Part shown: piece after piece, positions 43,071 through 53,790 of the stretch | How the letters are laid out: each line of letters begins with the position of its first letter | Position numbering within the stretch: position 1 is the first letter of the stretch | Assembly: GCA_023213315.1 (NCBI GenBank) | Contig: JAKCPI010000460.1 | Span: 1-64,000 of the forward strand | Direction of reading: 5' to 3' | Origin: Euborellia annulipes | Lineage: Eukaryota; Arthropoda; Insecta; Dermaptera; Anisolabididae | DNA length: 64,000 nucleotides | The notes under the pieces: model-generated | Database searches by the model: none | The model's input: only the letters and a program-made list of their open reading frames with translations | Told to the model about the DNA's origin: nothing | Translations under genes and position numbers: made by a program

Positions 43071-44180
43071 TGCGATTTAAATGTCGATATTGACTGGCCT
43101 AAAAAGTAATTATAATAATTTTAAATATTTTTGAAAATAAAAATATTTTCGAGAGAATTTTTATTGAAATTTTTGAAAGAAAAAAAAAAAAAAGAAAGAA
43201 AAGAAGATTAAGATGTGTGCTTTAAAGATTCATAGCATAGTATCAGGGTATTTTATATGCTACTTTCACCGAGGTGAATTATTAATGAAGAGATTACGTC
43301 ATAGAACATTACGTCATTACTCCTTGTAGGCTAGGCAGGAGTGAAGTCAAGAATATTCTGGCCAAGCCTCAAAATCAGCTACTGTTTGTTTAATCTTGTT
43401 ATGTACAAATCAGCTAGCTCTCTTGGTAATTCGTGAAGTTCATTCAAAATTTCTCGATCACTTTTTTATTAAGACTCGGTCCACTAGTTACATTTCAGAT
43501 TCACGTTTTTCTAACAGGATGTTAGTTATTCAAAGAAATAACCGGTAATCGGAAAGGAATTTGGTTCATCAAGATGGGAATCATTTTTAATTCAAATTCA
43601 ACATTTTCTTTTAAATTTATTTAAATTTTGATTACATCAGCGATGAAAAAAAAATATCTATATCATCATAGGCTGCCCGAAGAGCGGGGTGGAGGAGGGG
43701 AGTCACAAAGATATTTTATATAAAACTTTATTTTGTTAGTTGAAGTTGATATTATAAATGTGATAAGATTTAAATGCTATCGAATTACTTGGATTACAGG
43801 CCTCTTCTCACTGCACCTCTTTGATCCTTAGTTTTCAATACTTACCAGAGAACAAGTCAGTCATTATAGTACTAAAACTTTTAACTATCTTCTTTCGGTA
43901 TGAGGGGTCAGCACTTTGATTTTTAATAGGACCAAGGAGGCCAACCCGTCTCATGGCCTGGCAGTGACATAAAGGTAAGAAAGAAATCCCAGCCTCAGCT
44001 CAGCTAACTCATTTGTAAATTATTTTATTATTGGATGCCTAAATAAATGGAATCTCAATTGGCTTCATTCACTACGTTTTTGGTCAAGTAGGTCTCTCTA
44101 AGTTTGGATCTCAAACACACACACGGGCGGATCTAGCTGGCAGGCCAAACCCTCAGTTAAAATTGACAGGTTTATTTTAA
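43071..44180. other. Non-coding stretch, nothing recognised
   Basis: This is one of the least repetitive parts of the window: no obvious relation to other copies, no recognisable open frame and no microsatellite apart from an A-rich stretch at 43178-43205. It may be the older, unique background sequence. Confidence 0.4.
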
Positions 44181-44184
44181 TTTA

Positions 44185-44429
44185 ATTTTTCAACATAACC
44201 TAATATTTAGCTGGCCATTTTTCTGATATGAATCTGTCTCTGATATATTATTATAACCTATAAAATCAATGTAAAATAATTAAAATAAATTAATAATTAT
44301 AATTATAATAAATTAATAATTATAATTATTATAATAAATTAATAATTAGCCTATAATTATAATAAATTAATTTATTATAATTATAATTATTAATTTATTT
44401 TAATTATTTTACATTAATTTTATAGGTTA
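44185..44429. repeat. AT palindrome, left part of a foldback cut by the Helitron-like element
   Basis: From 44258 (ATAACCTATAAAATCAATGT) to 44429 the sequence is a nearly perfect palindrome of A and T. Further left, ACATAACCTAATATTTAG and GAATCTGTCTCTGATATAT are answered in inverse by 46670-46760 on the other side of the 44430-46666 element. So a foldback repeat was the landing site of that element. Confidence 0.75.
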
Positions 44430-44433
44430 CTAG

Positions 44434-44560
44434 CCGCAAGGTTCGCCTTCGGCGAACCTTGCGCTAGCCAGGGGCTTCGCCCCCTGGACCCCCAAGCTCG
44501 CCTACCGGCGAGCTTTGCTCGCCTTCGGCGAGCAATTGCCCGCCTTCGGCGGGCAAGTTT
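44434..44560 (-). repeat. Cluster of five GC hairpins
   Basis: The stem-loops are consecutive: GCAAGGTTCGCC/GGCGAACCTTGC with loop TTC, CCAGGGGG/CCCCCTGG, GCTCGCC/GGCGAGC (loop region TACC), GCTCGCCTTCGGCGAGC and GCCCGCCTTCGGCGGGC. They are the most GC-rich bases for kilobases around. The outermost is at the Helitron-like 3' end, where one hairpin is expected for termination of transfer; the role of the others is unknown. Confidence 0.85.
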
Positions 44561-45122
44561 GTTGCATTTTAGCATGTTTCTTGGACGGCCTTCGTTGAAA
44601 ACCTGAAATTCACGGACCTTAAACGTTCTTAACTCGTGGTCAATTCTCAATGCCTCGATTCTTCTTTACCGCAAAAACAAATTGATATCTCAACACTTTC
44701 AAAAGTTAATATAAAAAAAATTCTCCAAAATGAGAATTTAATGCTCTTAAATATAGAATTTCGAAAAAGCTTAGGAAATCACGCTAAGGTAATAACGTAA
44801 TTTGCAAATTATAAAATGATATGAAATTATTACTATCACGAAGATAAGTAGTAAATAAATTTTTTATTTCTTTATTTATTGTGTTAAATAAAGGGCCAAT
44901 TACAGAAATAGTAAATAGCTGTAAGGTACTATCTTAAAAAAGCGCTCTTTTGTAATGCAGGATCATTTTGTATTATAAGATTCCTGTGTATTTGAAGGCG
45001 TATTTGGATCATACCAGCTATAATGTCTATAATCTGCCCATATATAACAAAAAACCGTAGACATACCAGAAAAATTATTTTCGTTCGTAAATATATGGAC
45101 CGCATTTTCGGTTCTTCGACAA

Positions 45123-46072
45123 ATATTTATTCAGGAATTTTAAATCCAAAAAAGCATGTTCATATTTGAAGAAATAGAAGAATTAAAAATTTGAGGGGGG
45201 GGGCTAAAAAAATCAGAAAACTTTAAACTACTCTAGAGATATTTATTCAAGAATTTTAAATCCAGAAAATCATGTTCATATTTGAAGAAATGGAAGAAAT
45301 AAAAATTTCGGGGGGGGGGCTAAAAAAAAAAAAACTTTAAACCACTCTAAAGATATTTATTCAAGAATTTTAAATCCAGAAAATCATGTTCATATCTAAA
45401 GAAATAGAAGAATTAAAAATTCGGGGGGTGGGGGGCTAAAAAAAAAAAAAACTTTAAACCACTTGAAAGATATTTATTCAAGAATTTTAAATCCAAAAAA
45501 GCATGTTCATATTTGAAGAAATGGAAGAAATAAAAATTTTGGGGGGGGGGGCTAAAAAAAAAAAACTTTAAACCACTCTAAAGATATTTATTCAAGAATT
45601 TTAAATCCAGAAAATCATGTTCATATCTAAAGAAATAGAAGAATTAAAAATTCGGGGGGTGGGGGGCTAAAAAAAAAAAAAACTTTAAACCACTTGAAAG
45701 ATATTTATTCAAGAATTTTAAATCCAAAAAAGCATATTTATATTTGAAGAAATAGAAGAAATAAAAATTCGGGGGGGGGGGGGCTAAAAAAATCAGAAAA
45801 CTTTAAACCACTCTAAAGATATTTATTCAAGAATTTTAAATCCAGAAAATCATGTTCATATTTAAAGAAATAGAAGAATTAAAAATTCGGGGGGGGGGGG
45901 GCTAAAAAAAAAAAAACTTTAAACCACTTGAAAGATATTTATTCAAGAATTTTAAATCCAAAAAAGCATGTTCATATTTGAAGAAATAGAAGAATTAAAA
46001 ATTCGGGGGGGGGGGTTCACAAAAAAATTCGTAGGGGGGTTCACAAAAGAAAACTTTAAACATCTTGAAAGA
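45123..46072. repeat. Tandem array, ~116-bp unit with G-runs
   Basis: ATATTTATTC-type unit starts fall at 45123, 45239, 45353, 45470, 45584, 45701, 45819 and 45935, giving units of 114-118 bp. Each has GAAGAAATAGAAGAATTAAA-like sequence, a run of about 8-13 G, then CTAAAAAAA. Units alternate between two subtypes (CCACTCTAAAG and CCACTTGAAAG), suggesting duplication as dimers. The G-runs vary in length between units. Confidence 0.92.
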
Positions 46073-46739
46073 TATTTTTATCTAAGAAACGTTTTAGCCA
46101 AGAAAGTAGATTCATATCTCTTTTCACTTAAAGTAATAACAATAGAAAATTTAAATTTCCCCAAATTGGCTTTTAGGGGTCGAATTTCAAAAAATCCCGA
46201 AATATGTTTTTAGGGATTCTCTTATGGAAGATTTTAGACCAGACAGTAAATTGATATCTATTATCGTTTATAAAATATATTAAAGGGAATTATAAAATTC
46301 ACATAATATATTAATTTTTTTCCAAATTTGCGATTTGGGGTCCTTACGGGCCGAATTTGAAAAAATCCTGAAACAATGATTTTAGATTTTCATCTAATGA
46401 AGCTTCTAGCGAAGAAAGCAAATTGATATCTCATTTCGGTTAAGAGTAATTAAAGAAATAGTAAAATCAAAATTTTACCCAAAAATGTCGATTTGGGGGT
46501 CTTAAAATCGGAATTTCGAAAATTCGCTTCTTAAATGACGCCTACGCAATAAAAGTAATCTACATGACAAATTTCAGCTTTATAGGTATTATAGTTTAGG
46601 CTGGGCGTTGTCATCACTTAGTAAGTAAGTAAGTAAGTCACAAGTCTCTTTATATATATAGAGAGATAGAGAAGAGATAATGATATATCAGAGACAGATT
46701 CAGAGATAAAAACTAAAATCTAATAAAAATGGCCGCCTA

Positions 46740-47049
46740 AATGTTAGGTTATGTTAAAAAACCCGTGGCCCGTCACTCTCGCCTATCTAGCATGCATGAA
46801 AGGTCTCAGGCCCGCGAGAAATGAAAAAAAAAACCGCGGGTTTACACCACACACGCACAGGTGAAGTCCGTGGGTGGGTTTGTTGGCGGGCGCGATCTGC
46901 ACGTTAGTGGGCGACAGGCAGGCCTTGGTCGGCAGGACAGTCCCGTGGGTTAAACCCAGGGGTGTGACCTGCGGGCTTGGCCCGTCAAAAATAACCGTTC
47001 GTGTATGGCCGGCTATTGTGTGTGTGGGCTATCCTCAACTGCTTGCTAT
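46740..47049. other. GC-richer stretch, no confident gene
   Basis: Markedly richer in G/C than the surroundings, with GGCCCG and GGTTTAAACCC-like words. An open frame begins at 46874, but only its end (from about 47050) resembles a known protein. This first part may be unrelated sequence in the same frame. Confidence 0.4.
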
Positions 47050-47284
47050 GTTCAATATGAAAAGCCTTTCCGACAGAAGAAGGGATGATTGCCAGAGGAA
47101 TCTCTTATGTCTTCTGGGTTATTCTTGGGTCACCCAGGATTTACTGGCCAAAATAGGTTTCAGAGTTCCCGCATTTACCTTGAGATCTGGCTCCCTTTTT
47201 CATGTCGGGAGGGCTAGATCTAGAGTAATGGAGAGGTCTCCCATTTTCAGAATGATATCTGAGTATACTCGAAGGGCTCCTTAT
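47050..47284 (+). pseudogene. LINE ORF2 C-terminal relic
   Basis: The frame gives MKSLSDRRRDDCQRNLLCLL, KIGFRVPAFTLRSGSLF and MERSPIFRMISEYTRR. This resembles the end of LINE ORF2 proteins, where a sLxxRR word, a central fxvPxxxxR word and a final SPxxRxxxxyN word are common. A hAT MITE follows at once, inside the last codons. The family differs from LINE-1 to LINE-4 here. Only the tail is left. Confidence 0.55.
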
Positions 47285-47701
47285 TAGGGTCCGACCGAAA
47301 CAAGATTTTCAGCCGAAACCGAAACCGAAACCGAATATTCGGCCTCAACCTTAGTTTCGGCCGAAACCGTAACCGAAACCGAAACTTGTATTTCCTATAA
47401 AAAATTTTTTTCATTTTACCTTTTTTTTTTTTTTTGAATTTTTTTTTCCTCTCGTGAAAATCATTTTACCTTTTTTTTAGGGAGACTAAATTTTTTTTCT
47501 CCCTCAAGTGCAAATTATTTGACCTTTTTTTTTTTTTTTTTTTTTGCATGCGAGTCTCATCCCATTTTTTCAGACTCTGGTTTCGGCCGGCCGAAAGGTT
47601 CGGCCACTTTTTGGCCGAAACCGAAACTACGGCCGAAACCATGATTTTTGGCCGAAACTGGCCGAAACCGTAACCGAAACCGAATATTCGGTCGGTTCCT
47701 A
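47285..47701. mobile_element. hAT-type MITE rich in CCGAAAC, duplication CTCCTTAT
   Basis: Sister of 34295-34844: ends TAGGGTCCGACCGAA and inverted TAGGAACCGACCGAA, with exact CTCCTTAT duplications at 47277-47284 and 47702-47709. It is 417 bp and lacks the C/G-run block of the sister. It interrupts the LINE relic. Two copies with independent perfect 8-bp duplications define the family ends without doubt. Confidence 0.92.
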
Positions 47702-47806
47702 CTCCTTATGAATATATCATTTATTTATTTGTTTTGCCTGTTTCTTTTCATGCGCCAGGTAGATACATTCTTGGTTTAATAAAAGATGACAAATATAACT
47801 TTTATA

Positions 47807-48224
47807 CAAATGAATTTGTTTATATTTACCCTTTTTTTAATGACACCTGTATGATTTTGTTTTGATTTTTTATCAAAATTAACGAATATTTTCTATTTCT
47901 TCTTTGATTATTTCAAAAACTATTCAGTTTTCGAAAAAATGTCAAAGAATAAAAACTTTTAAAATTGAGTATTTTATCATAATATAACAAAAAAATTGAA
48001 AATTTCAAAATTTTTGAAAAAACTTTTTAAGTAAAGTACTACTTCCAAGTGACGTATTTACTCCAAAAGTTGATAGAAATCTACAATTTTACTGTAAGGA
48101 GCATATACCAAATTTCATCGATCTAGCTGCTTTAGTTTTTAAGCAATCGTGTTCACACACACACCCAGACGTAATTACAAAAGAATATACGAGAAAGTCT
48201 CGGGGAAGTCAATCCCCATATTTT
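47807..48224 (-). mobile_element. Helitron-like fragment without hairpins
   Basis: It matches 35890-36310 closely (AATGACACCTGTATGATTTT, ATTCAGTTTTCG, GTTCACACACACACCCAG, CGAGAAAGTCTCGGGGAAGT). The hairpin cluster is missing. It ends in CAATCCCCAT as the sibling ends in CATTCCCCAT. No gene. Confidence 0.6.
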
Positions 48225-48274
48225 TAAAATTCAAATGTACCGTAGTGTCGGAAACTTAATATATCTTGACACAA

Positions 48275-48366
48275 AAAATCTGGTGTGACAAGCACAGAAC
48301 ACAATTTTCGATTACCGAAGGTAAGAGAAAGTTGTGTGCTGTGCTATCAGTCACACCAGATTTTTT
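48275..48366. repeat. Small hairpin repeat of ~95 bp
   Basis: AAAAATCTGGTGTGAC at the left pairs with GTCACACCAGATTTTT at the right, and GCACAGAACACAA with TTGTGTGCTGTGC. The loop contains ATTACCGAAGGTAAG. The same hairpin occurs at 38733-38832, 49717-49811, 54026-54120 and 58181-58270, and in part at 9560-9620. It may be a tiny MITE or a structural part of the CTTTCTCTTACC family. Confidence 0.8.
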
Positions 48367-48469
48367 TTATTCAAGTAAGGGTGCCGCTGGTGCTTAATAG
48401 CGCCTAATGTTAGTCCCAAGGGTGGCGTGGGCTTCAAAAGGTTGGGAACCACTGGGCTAGATCATTAAG

Positions 48470-49120
48470 CACTTAAGGTTTGATAATTTTTTTTTATAGC
48501 AGCTCTCAATAAACAAAATATTCATATCTTCTAATGAAATTAATTATAAAATTACGAAAAAATAAAATAGTCTTTTTAATGTATTTACTGGTAAATTTAA
48601 TTAGGCCTACCTATATAATGAAATGAATCTATTTTAATTCTTTTAAAAGTTGCTTGTGTTTATTCTAAATTCATATTATTTTTAAAAGGGTTTTAAATAA
48701 GGCAACTAATTTTAACAGTGAGGAACTTAAATGTTTTGGAGGAAAAAAATGATAACTCCTTGTTTACTCCTCTGAGTACTGATCATAGGTATTTACTGTA
48801 TCGTTATTAGGGGGTGTTCGATTATGGAAAAAATAATCGATTATTGTGCAAATAATCGATTAGGGAAAATAAGCGATTATTTGCCCAATAATAAAATCTC
48901 TCTATTCTAAGATAATCTCTCTATACTAAAATAACAACGACTTCCCCATTTTTTAATTTTGTCATTTCCCTTCTTTTATTTTTTTCTCCCTTATTTCTCT
49001 TAACAACCCCCAAATTTTTTTTACCATGAACTCCGTCTAAATTATTACATCTTTTTCTAATTGACAACAATACTAAATGTCTCATTGTTTCCGAAATAAT
49101 TGTACCTTACTGTCATTTTA
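48470..49120. other. Non-coding stretch
   Basis: No gene seen. A lone hAT-type right end (GGTTGGGAACCACTG) lies just before it. At 48825-48880 the word AATAATCGATTA recurs several times, a small local repeat. Confidence 0.4.
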
Positions 49121-49809
49121 CTTTCTCTTACCTATGTATATATGTAATATATATATAGAGAGAAAGTATTGGATTCATGTCAAAAATTCGATGTCGAGAT
49201 TTTGATGGATCTTCACGTTTTGAGGTCCCCTGAATCCAAAAAAGTGGTTTTCGCGACATGGTCTGTCTGTGGGTTGGTGGGTGGGTGGGTGGGTGGGTGG
49301 GTGGGTGGGTGGTTGTGTGTTCAATTTTAAGGATGAAGGAATTGAGCTAGGAGGTTGAAATTTTATATTTAAGTTAAACACCCCCGGAACCGGAAAAATA
49401 AGCTTTTAATCAAAATCGGCCAAAGTGTACTAGTACTTTACTGATGCACTTTTTCAGTTTTTTTCGATTTTCTCAAAATTTGCTCCAACGATTTTTTTTA
49501 AAATTCAAAAATCAATTATTTTTCAGATGCTCTTTCAAATGTATATTCTCATTTTGCAATTGAAATCTTCTGAAGACCACTTTACTCCTGTATTTCATAG
49601 GGAAGATAGGAGAAATGGTTGCCATGGTAACAAAATATAAATATTTTCCCATGCTTATAAATTTTACATCTGAATTCATATGTTCCGTACTGTCGGGAAC
49701 TAAATATATGTCGACACAAAAAATCTGGTGTGACAAGCACAGAACACAACTTTCGATTACCGAAGGTAAGAGAAAGTTGTGTGCTGTGCGCCAGTCACAC
49801 CAGATTTTT
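49121..49809. mobile_element. CTTTCTCTTACC family, half-length form
   Basis: It starts CTTTCTCTTACC after TA, has a GGGT microsatellite at 49268-49310, and ends with the small hairpin (CACACCAGATTTTT) followed by TA. This form, from one terminus to the hairpin, is also what inserted at 54525-58270. Open frames across it (rich in PPTH) come from the microsatellite. Confidence 0.65.
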
Positions 49810-49869
49810 TACAATCGATTTCTCGATTTGGGAACACTTTTTATCATCTTTTTACTTTCTCTTACCCTA

Positions 49870-50371
49870 TAGACTCTATATGAAATGAAAAATGTTAAAT
49901 ATAATATTCGAAAAATATTTAAGCACGAGATCTCTTGAAACAAAGGAATTAAAAGGTCAACAAAAACACAATATTTGAATGGGGTACTCCTGCGGTAGAA
50001 CCTCTACTTTATTGTGATGTTCAATTAAAATAAAAGGGTTGATCCAGAATCTAGACCAAGTTGAGTGTTTTCTTATTTCAAAATAATAAATAATTTGATT
50101 TATTTGTTGAGTCTTTCAAACTATGGTTATTTTTCAAAATTTTAATCTCATATTTTGACATTTTATTAACAATGCGGAATCTTAACTAAATACAAAATTT
50201 CAATTTGGAAAACAATTTTTAAAATGTGTAAAAAGATCGAAAGGCTACCTACCTGATTAGAAATTTACATGTAATTCTCCATAGGCGTTTAACATTGTCT
50301 CTATGGGAGGAAATGCAAAAAATTATATTTGAAAAATCGAATTTATATACACAGAGCCTATGGAAATTTTG
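49870..50371. other. Non-coding stretch with family fragments
   Basis: No gene. 50115-50260 contains AACTATGGTTATTTTTCAAA and related words of the CTTTCTCTTACC family, diverged. Confidence 0.4.
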
Positions 50372-50800
50372 ATTTTTTTTTTTTTTTTTTTGGAATGGGT
50401 GCATAAGGTCCGAAGACCTATAATGACCAATAGTCACATGCAGCCAGGAAGAAAATAAAAACAAAAGGAGAAGCAACAGGGGAAACTCAACTGCGGGAAC
50501 TGAGAAGATGCCTGTTGAGGTTAGACTTGAAAGTCTGAAGATTGTAGGTTTTGGGGAAGATAGACGCAGGGAGCTTGTTCCAATCACGGGAGGTCATGGG
50601 GACAAAGGAAGAATGAAATTGTTTTGTTCTGTTAGTCGTGATCTGAACAGCATAGGGATGCTGGGAAGATGCCTCTCTTGTGTTCCGTGAATATGTTGCA
50701 TTGGGTGGGATAATTGATTTTAATTCGGCAGAGCATTGACCATGGTAATACCTGTAGAAGAGAGATAGTGAAGATACTCTTCTTCTATGATCTTCTATGA
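50372..50800 (-). pseudogene. LINE-3 second copy, 3' end only
   Basis: This is the reverse complement of 25018-25420, with the same hairpin (AGGTCCGAAGACCT at 50407-50420) and a T-run at 50372-50391 standing for its poly(A). Coding similarity on the minus strand covers the last ~110 codons (SRDWNKLPASIFP region). Identity to the first copy is high, so the family was recently active. Severely 5' truncated. Confidence 0.85.
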
Positions 50801-51130
50801 TTAAATTGAATTTTTATCTTCTGTATATAATAATAATAGGTTCGCTGTGTATTTCAAATAGATTTTTAAAATGCATTTTTCGGTTCTTACTCCCATTGAC
50901 ACAATGTTAATTAAACCTCTATAGTGAATCACATGTGAATTTCGATTCACAAGGGGGTCCCTTTTTGAACTTTTAACACATTAGAAATTTTTTATTAAAA
51001 TGAAATTTTGTATTTAGTCAGTAGCCGAAGCATAGTTAATTAAAAGTCAAAATATGATATTAAAATTTTGAAAAATAACCATAGTTTATTTCTAGAACTC
51101 AACTTGTGAATCGAAATTTACACATAAATT
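50801..51130. other. Non-coding stretch
   Basis: Diverged parts of the CTTTCTCTTACC family (AATAACCATAGTTTATT at about 51076, ATTCACAAGGGGGTCCC at about 50943). No gene. Confidence 0.4.
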
Positions 51131-51138
51131 CCCATAGG

Positions 51139-51792
51139 CAGAGGTGTACCGAGGCAGTTGGGGGCCTAGGGTGGCACTAGAAGAGGGGGCCTTTATACAT
51201 TTTGTATCAGAGGTGTAAGCTTCTATTGAATTTTTTTTTTGGCTTTTTTTTTTGGGGGGGGGGCATTGGCGTAGCCAGAAATTTTTGATGGGGGGGGATC
51301 AAGAAATTTTTTTCAAAAATTTAAGATTATTTTAGGGTATTTATAAATCATTTTGGTTTGTTTCTTTAGCTAGAGTAAATTATTATCTTTTACTTTCTCT
51401 TACCCTATGTGAAATATAATTTGTATTAAATATCTAGTCATGACTTGGGTTCATTGGGGGGGTTTGAACCCCCAAAACCACCCCTGGCTAAGGCTATGGG
51501 GGGGGGGGGGGTGCTCATCTTTAAATATCCCTCTTCTCCATACACAAAAATATTTTTAAAATACCGTATATTCTTGAACCATCAGAGCCTGTCAAAGATA
51601 AATTTTCATTAAATTTTGTTTTTTTTGTTAACTAAATTTTTCCGTTCTCATTTGAGCCCTGGGGGCCCCGGGGCCTCTCAAAAAGAAATTTTCATTAAAT
51701 TTTTTTTTTATAAATATTTGGGGGCCTATGCCGGCTCGGGGCCTGGGGCGGACCGCCCCCTCCGCCCCCCCCCCCCCCTCGGTACGCCACTG
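51139..51792. mobile_element. hAT-type element with 8-bp duplication CCCATAGG
   Basis: The ends CAGAGGTGTACCGAGG and, inverted, CAGTGGCGTACCGAGG are flanked by exact CCCATAGG copies (51131-51138 and 51793-51800). The right part is GC-rich with a C-run. A second, smaller hAT-like element appears inside at 51264-51498. No transposase. Confidence 0.85.
51264..51498. mobile_element. hAT-like MITE inside a hAT element
   Basis: CATTGGCGTAGCCAG at the left is matched, inverted, by CATAGCCTTAGCCAG at the right (11 of 15). Both flanks are G-runs, so an 8-bp duplication of G is possible but cannot be distinguished from a run. It lies within the 51139-51792 element. Confidence 0.55.
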
Positions 51793-51800
51793 CCCATAGG

Positions 51801-51977
51801 GATTTAAGTACGTAATTGAATTTTTTCTGTTTAATATGAATGAGGTAAGCATCACGATGCACAGTGGTTCCAAATCCCGAAAACGTGGTCAAAAGTCGAA
51901 AACGTTATTTAATCTCTCTGAAATTCAGTACACAAGGGTTTGTGAGGTCGCTGATTTCGAATTTGATATTATTTTTT

Positions 51978-52010
<33 letters not shown>

Positions 52011-52506
52011 CGGAACCGATATGGGTGACTAAAAAATAATAAATAATTCAATTTTAATAAAAATTGGCATTGTCGGGTTTCCAAGATCGCCGATTCCGAA
52101 TTTTAAAAAAATTAATAACAAAATAATTTTTTATTTTAAATTAGTCTTTTTCTGCATCTTAGGCCATATTGACCCTAAATGATACATATTGTTTAATACG
52201 ATACATTTGTGGGGATCTACAACATTTATTTATGTCAAAATAATTTAATTATAATTTTTTATTTAATATTTTTAATACGGATTACATATAACATTAGTTT
52301 AAATAACATTAATATGCTTCATCAGATAAATGTTCAAATTAAAAAATGAAAAAAAATTAATAAAAAAAAATGTGCAAGTAGGGGCAGCTAATTTTTTTAG
52401 ATTATTAATACGATAATGAATTTTGTTTTTGTTGACCTTTTAATTCCTTTGTTTCAAGAGATCTCGTGGTTAAATATTTTTCGAATATTATATTTAACAT
52501 TAACGA
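51801..52506. other. Non-coding stretch
   Basis: The word CACAGTGGTTCCAAATCCCG recurs from 7351. An A-run lies at about 51979-52008. No gene seen; AT-rich. Confidence 0.4.
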
Positions 52507-52577
52507 AAATATGGGGAATGACTTCCCCGAGACTTTCTCGTATGTTCTTTTGGAATTATGTCTGGGTGTGTGTGTGA

Positions 52578-52845
52578 CAAGGGCGGATACAAGGGGGGGG
52601 GGGGTAATTACCCCCCCCCCCGAGATTCGAAAAAAATACCTTTTTTTCGCAAAAAAATTTAATTTTAATGTAAAATTTTTAAAATTAATACTTAAAAATT
52701 TGATGTGTATTTATATTCTGGCATACAAGTACAGAATGCGCTTTTAAATTACCGAAATTTAAAAAAAATAGTGTGCTGTGCGACGTGTCTCGCCAGATTA
52801 CCACCCCCCCCCCCCCCCCGAGAAACACCTCATGATCCGCCCTTG
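52578..52845. mobile_element. hAT-type MITE, inverted copy without duplication
   Basis: Same family as 7560-7824 in opposite orientation, with ends CAAGGGCGGATACAAGG and inverted CAAGGGCGGATCATGAG. It interrupts a Helitron-like fragment (52507-52577, inverse of 48150-48220) after GTGTGTGTGA. The right flank does not continue that fragment and no 8-bp duplication is seen, so a deletion or recombination took place after insertion. Confidence 0.75.
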
Positions 52846-52934
52846 CGGCACACCCTTACTCTTTTCGGGTATATGAATTAATAAATATTGGAATTATATA
52901 AAAAATTTGCACTCACCCAGGACTGTAGATTTAA

Positions 52935-53330
52935 CAATAGATAGGAATAGGAGGCGTTGTTCAGTCAGTTGAAAGAAACAAAATATATTTAAAAAAAATA
53001 TATCTTATTTATTTAGCGGCCGAAACCTGTGGTATGAGGAAATTAAATTAATAAATAAATAAGATATATATTTTTTTAATATATTTTGTGTCTTTCAACA
53101 GACTGAACAAGGCCTCCTATTCCTATTTATTATATAAAAAATTATATGGAAGAGGAACAATAAAAATTCATAGTTTGGAGGGAAAGTGGTGGAGGTTTTC
53201 CGTGAAACATATTTATAAATAAAATTATTTAGTATATGTGAGATTTCACTAAGTTGTCGAGTTAGAAATTCAATATTTCTTTCATTTACAACTTAGTGAA
53301 ACCTCACATATACTAAATAATTTTACTAAT
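52935..53330. repeat. Two adjacent palindromes
   Basis: The first palindrome has arms 52938-53010 and 53045-53128 (TAGGAATAGGAGGC against GCCTCCTATTCCTA), with GCGGCCGAAACC in the loop. The second has arms 53222-53258 and 53287-53322 (TTTAGTATATGTGAG against CTCACATATACTAAA). Non-coding; types unknown. Confidence 0.75.
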
Positions 53331-53449
53331 AAAAATTCATTTATTTTGATTAGTCAAGAAAAACTGAAAAAATTCGATTTTTCTAAAATTTTAACCGGGT
53401 TTTGCACCACTAAATCGCCTCCAATTGGGCTGAAACTATATTTCTATAT

Positions 53450-53790
53450 AACGAGCAATTCGCATAACGAGCAAAAATAAAAAATTGTAAAAAAATGACT
53501 TGCTTAACGAGTGACTTTTCCCATAAAGTTTCGGAATCTCGCTTAACGAGCATAATTTGTTCCAGAATCATACTCGTAAAGCGAAACACTCGTTATGCGA
53601 AACTATAATATTCTCCCCATAGAGCTGTCCCCCTCAATGCACAGACTGATGTAATCCGAGATGAGGACAATCCGGGACTTCCCCTCTCCTGTCCACTCGT
53701 TATGCTAAACGTCTCTCGTTAAGCAAGTCATTTTTTTTACAATTTTTTTTGCTCGTTATTCAAATTGCTCGTTAAGAGTCCTGTACTACT
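53450..53790. mobile_element. Pogo/Tigger-like MITE, inverted copy
   Basis: It is related to 33696-33950 in reverse: TAACGAGCATAATTTGTTCC, GCGAAACACTCGTTATGCG and GGGGACAGCTC-like words. TAACGAG occurs several times. Ends are diverged. Confidence 0.55.

Larger units (their letters stand above)
44430..46666 (-). mobile_element. Non-autonomous Helitron-like element
   Basis: On the minus strand it starts TCTCTCTATATATATAAAG after an A, and ends in a 12-bp hairpin (GCAAGGTTCGCC with its complement) followed by GGCTAG and then a T. A start TC, an end hairpin plus CTRR and insertion between A and T are the hallmarks of Helitrons. After the start come four ACTT repeats and AACGCCCAGCCTAAACTATA. There is no Rep/helicase gene, so it would be mobilised by another element. 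The interior holds an ~116-bp tandem array. Confidence 0.55.

Noticed and set aside
44420..44650. Arginine-rich open frame (RRRRAIARRRRAK)
   Set aside because: It is produced by reading through the GC hairpin cluster; composition explains it fully.
46874..47049. N-terminal half of the 137-codon frame as part of a real protein
   Set aside because: Only the half after about 47050 resembles a LINE ORF2 tail. The first half has no visible relation and lies in a GC-rich stretch of different character.
49175..49381. Open frames rich in PPTH
   Set aside because: They come from the GGGT microsatellite inside the CTTTCTCTTACC family; the same happens at 63633-63919 and, with TG repeats, at 54515-54745.
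52578..52845. Recent hAT insertion
   Set aside because: No 8-bp duplication and the interrupted sequence does not continue on the right side, so an exact insertion event cannot be reconstructed.
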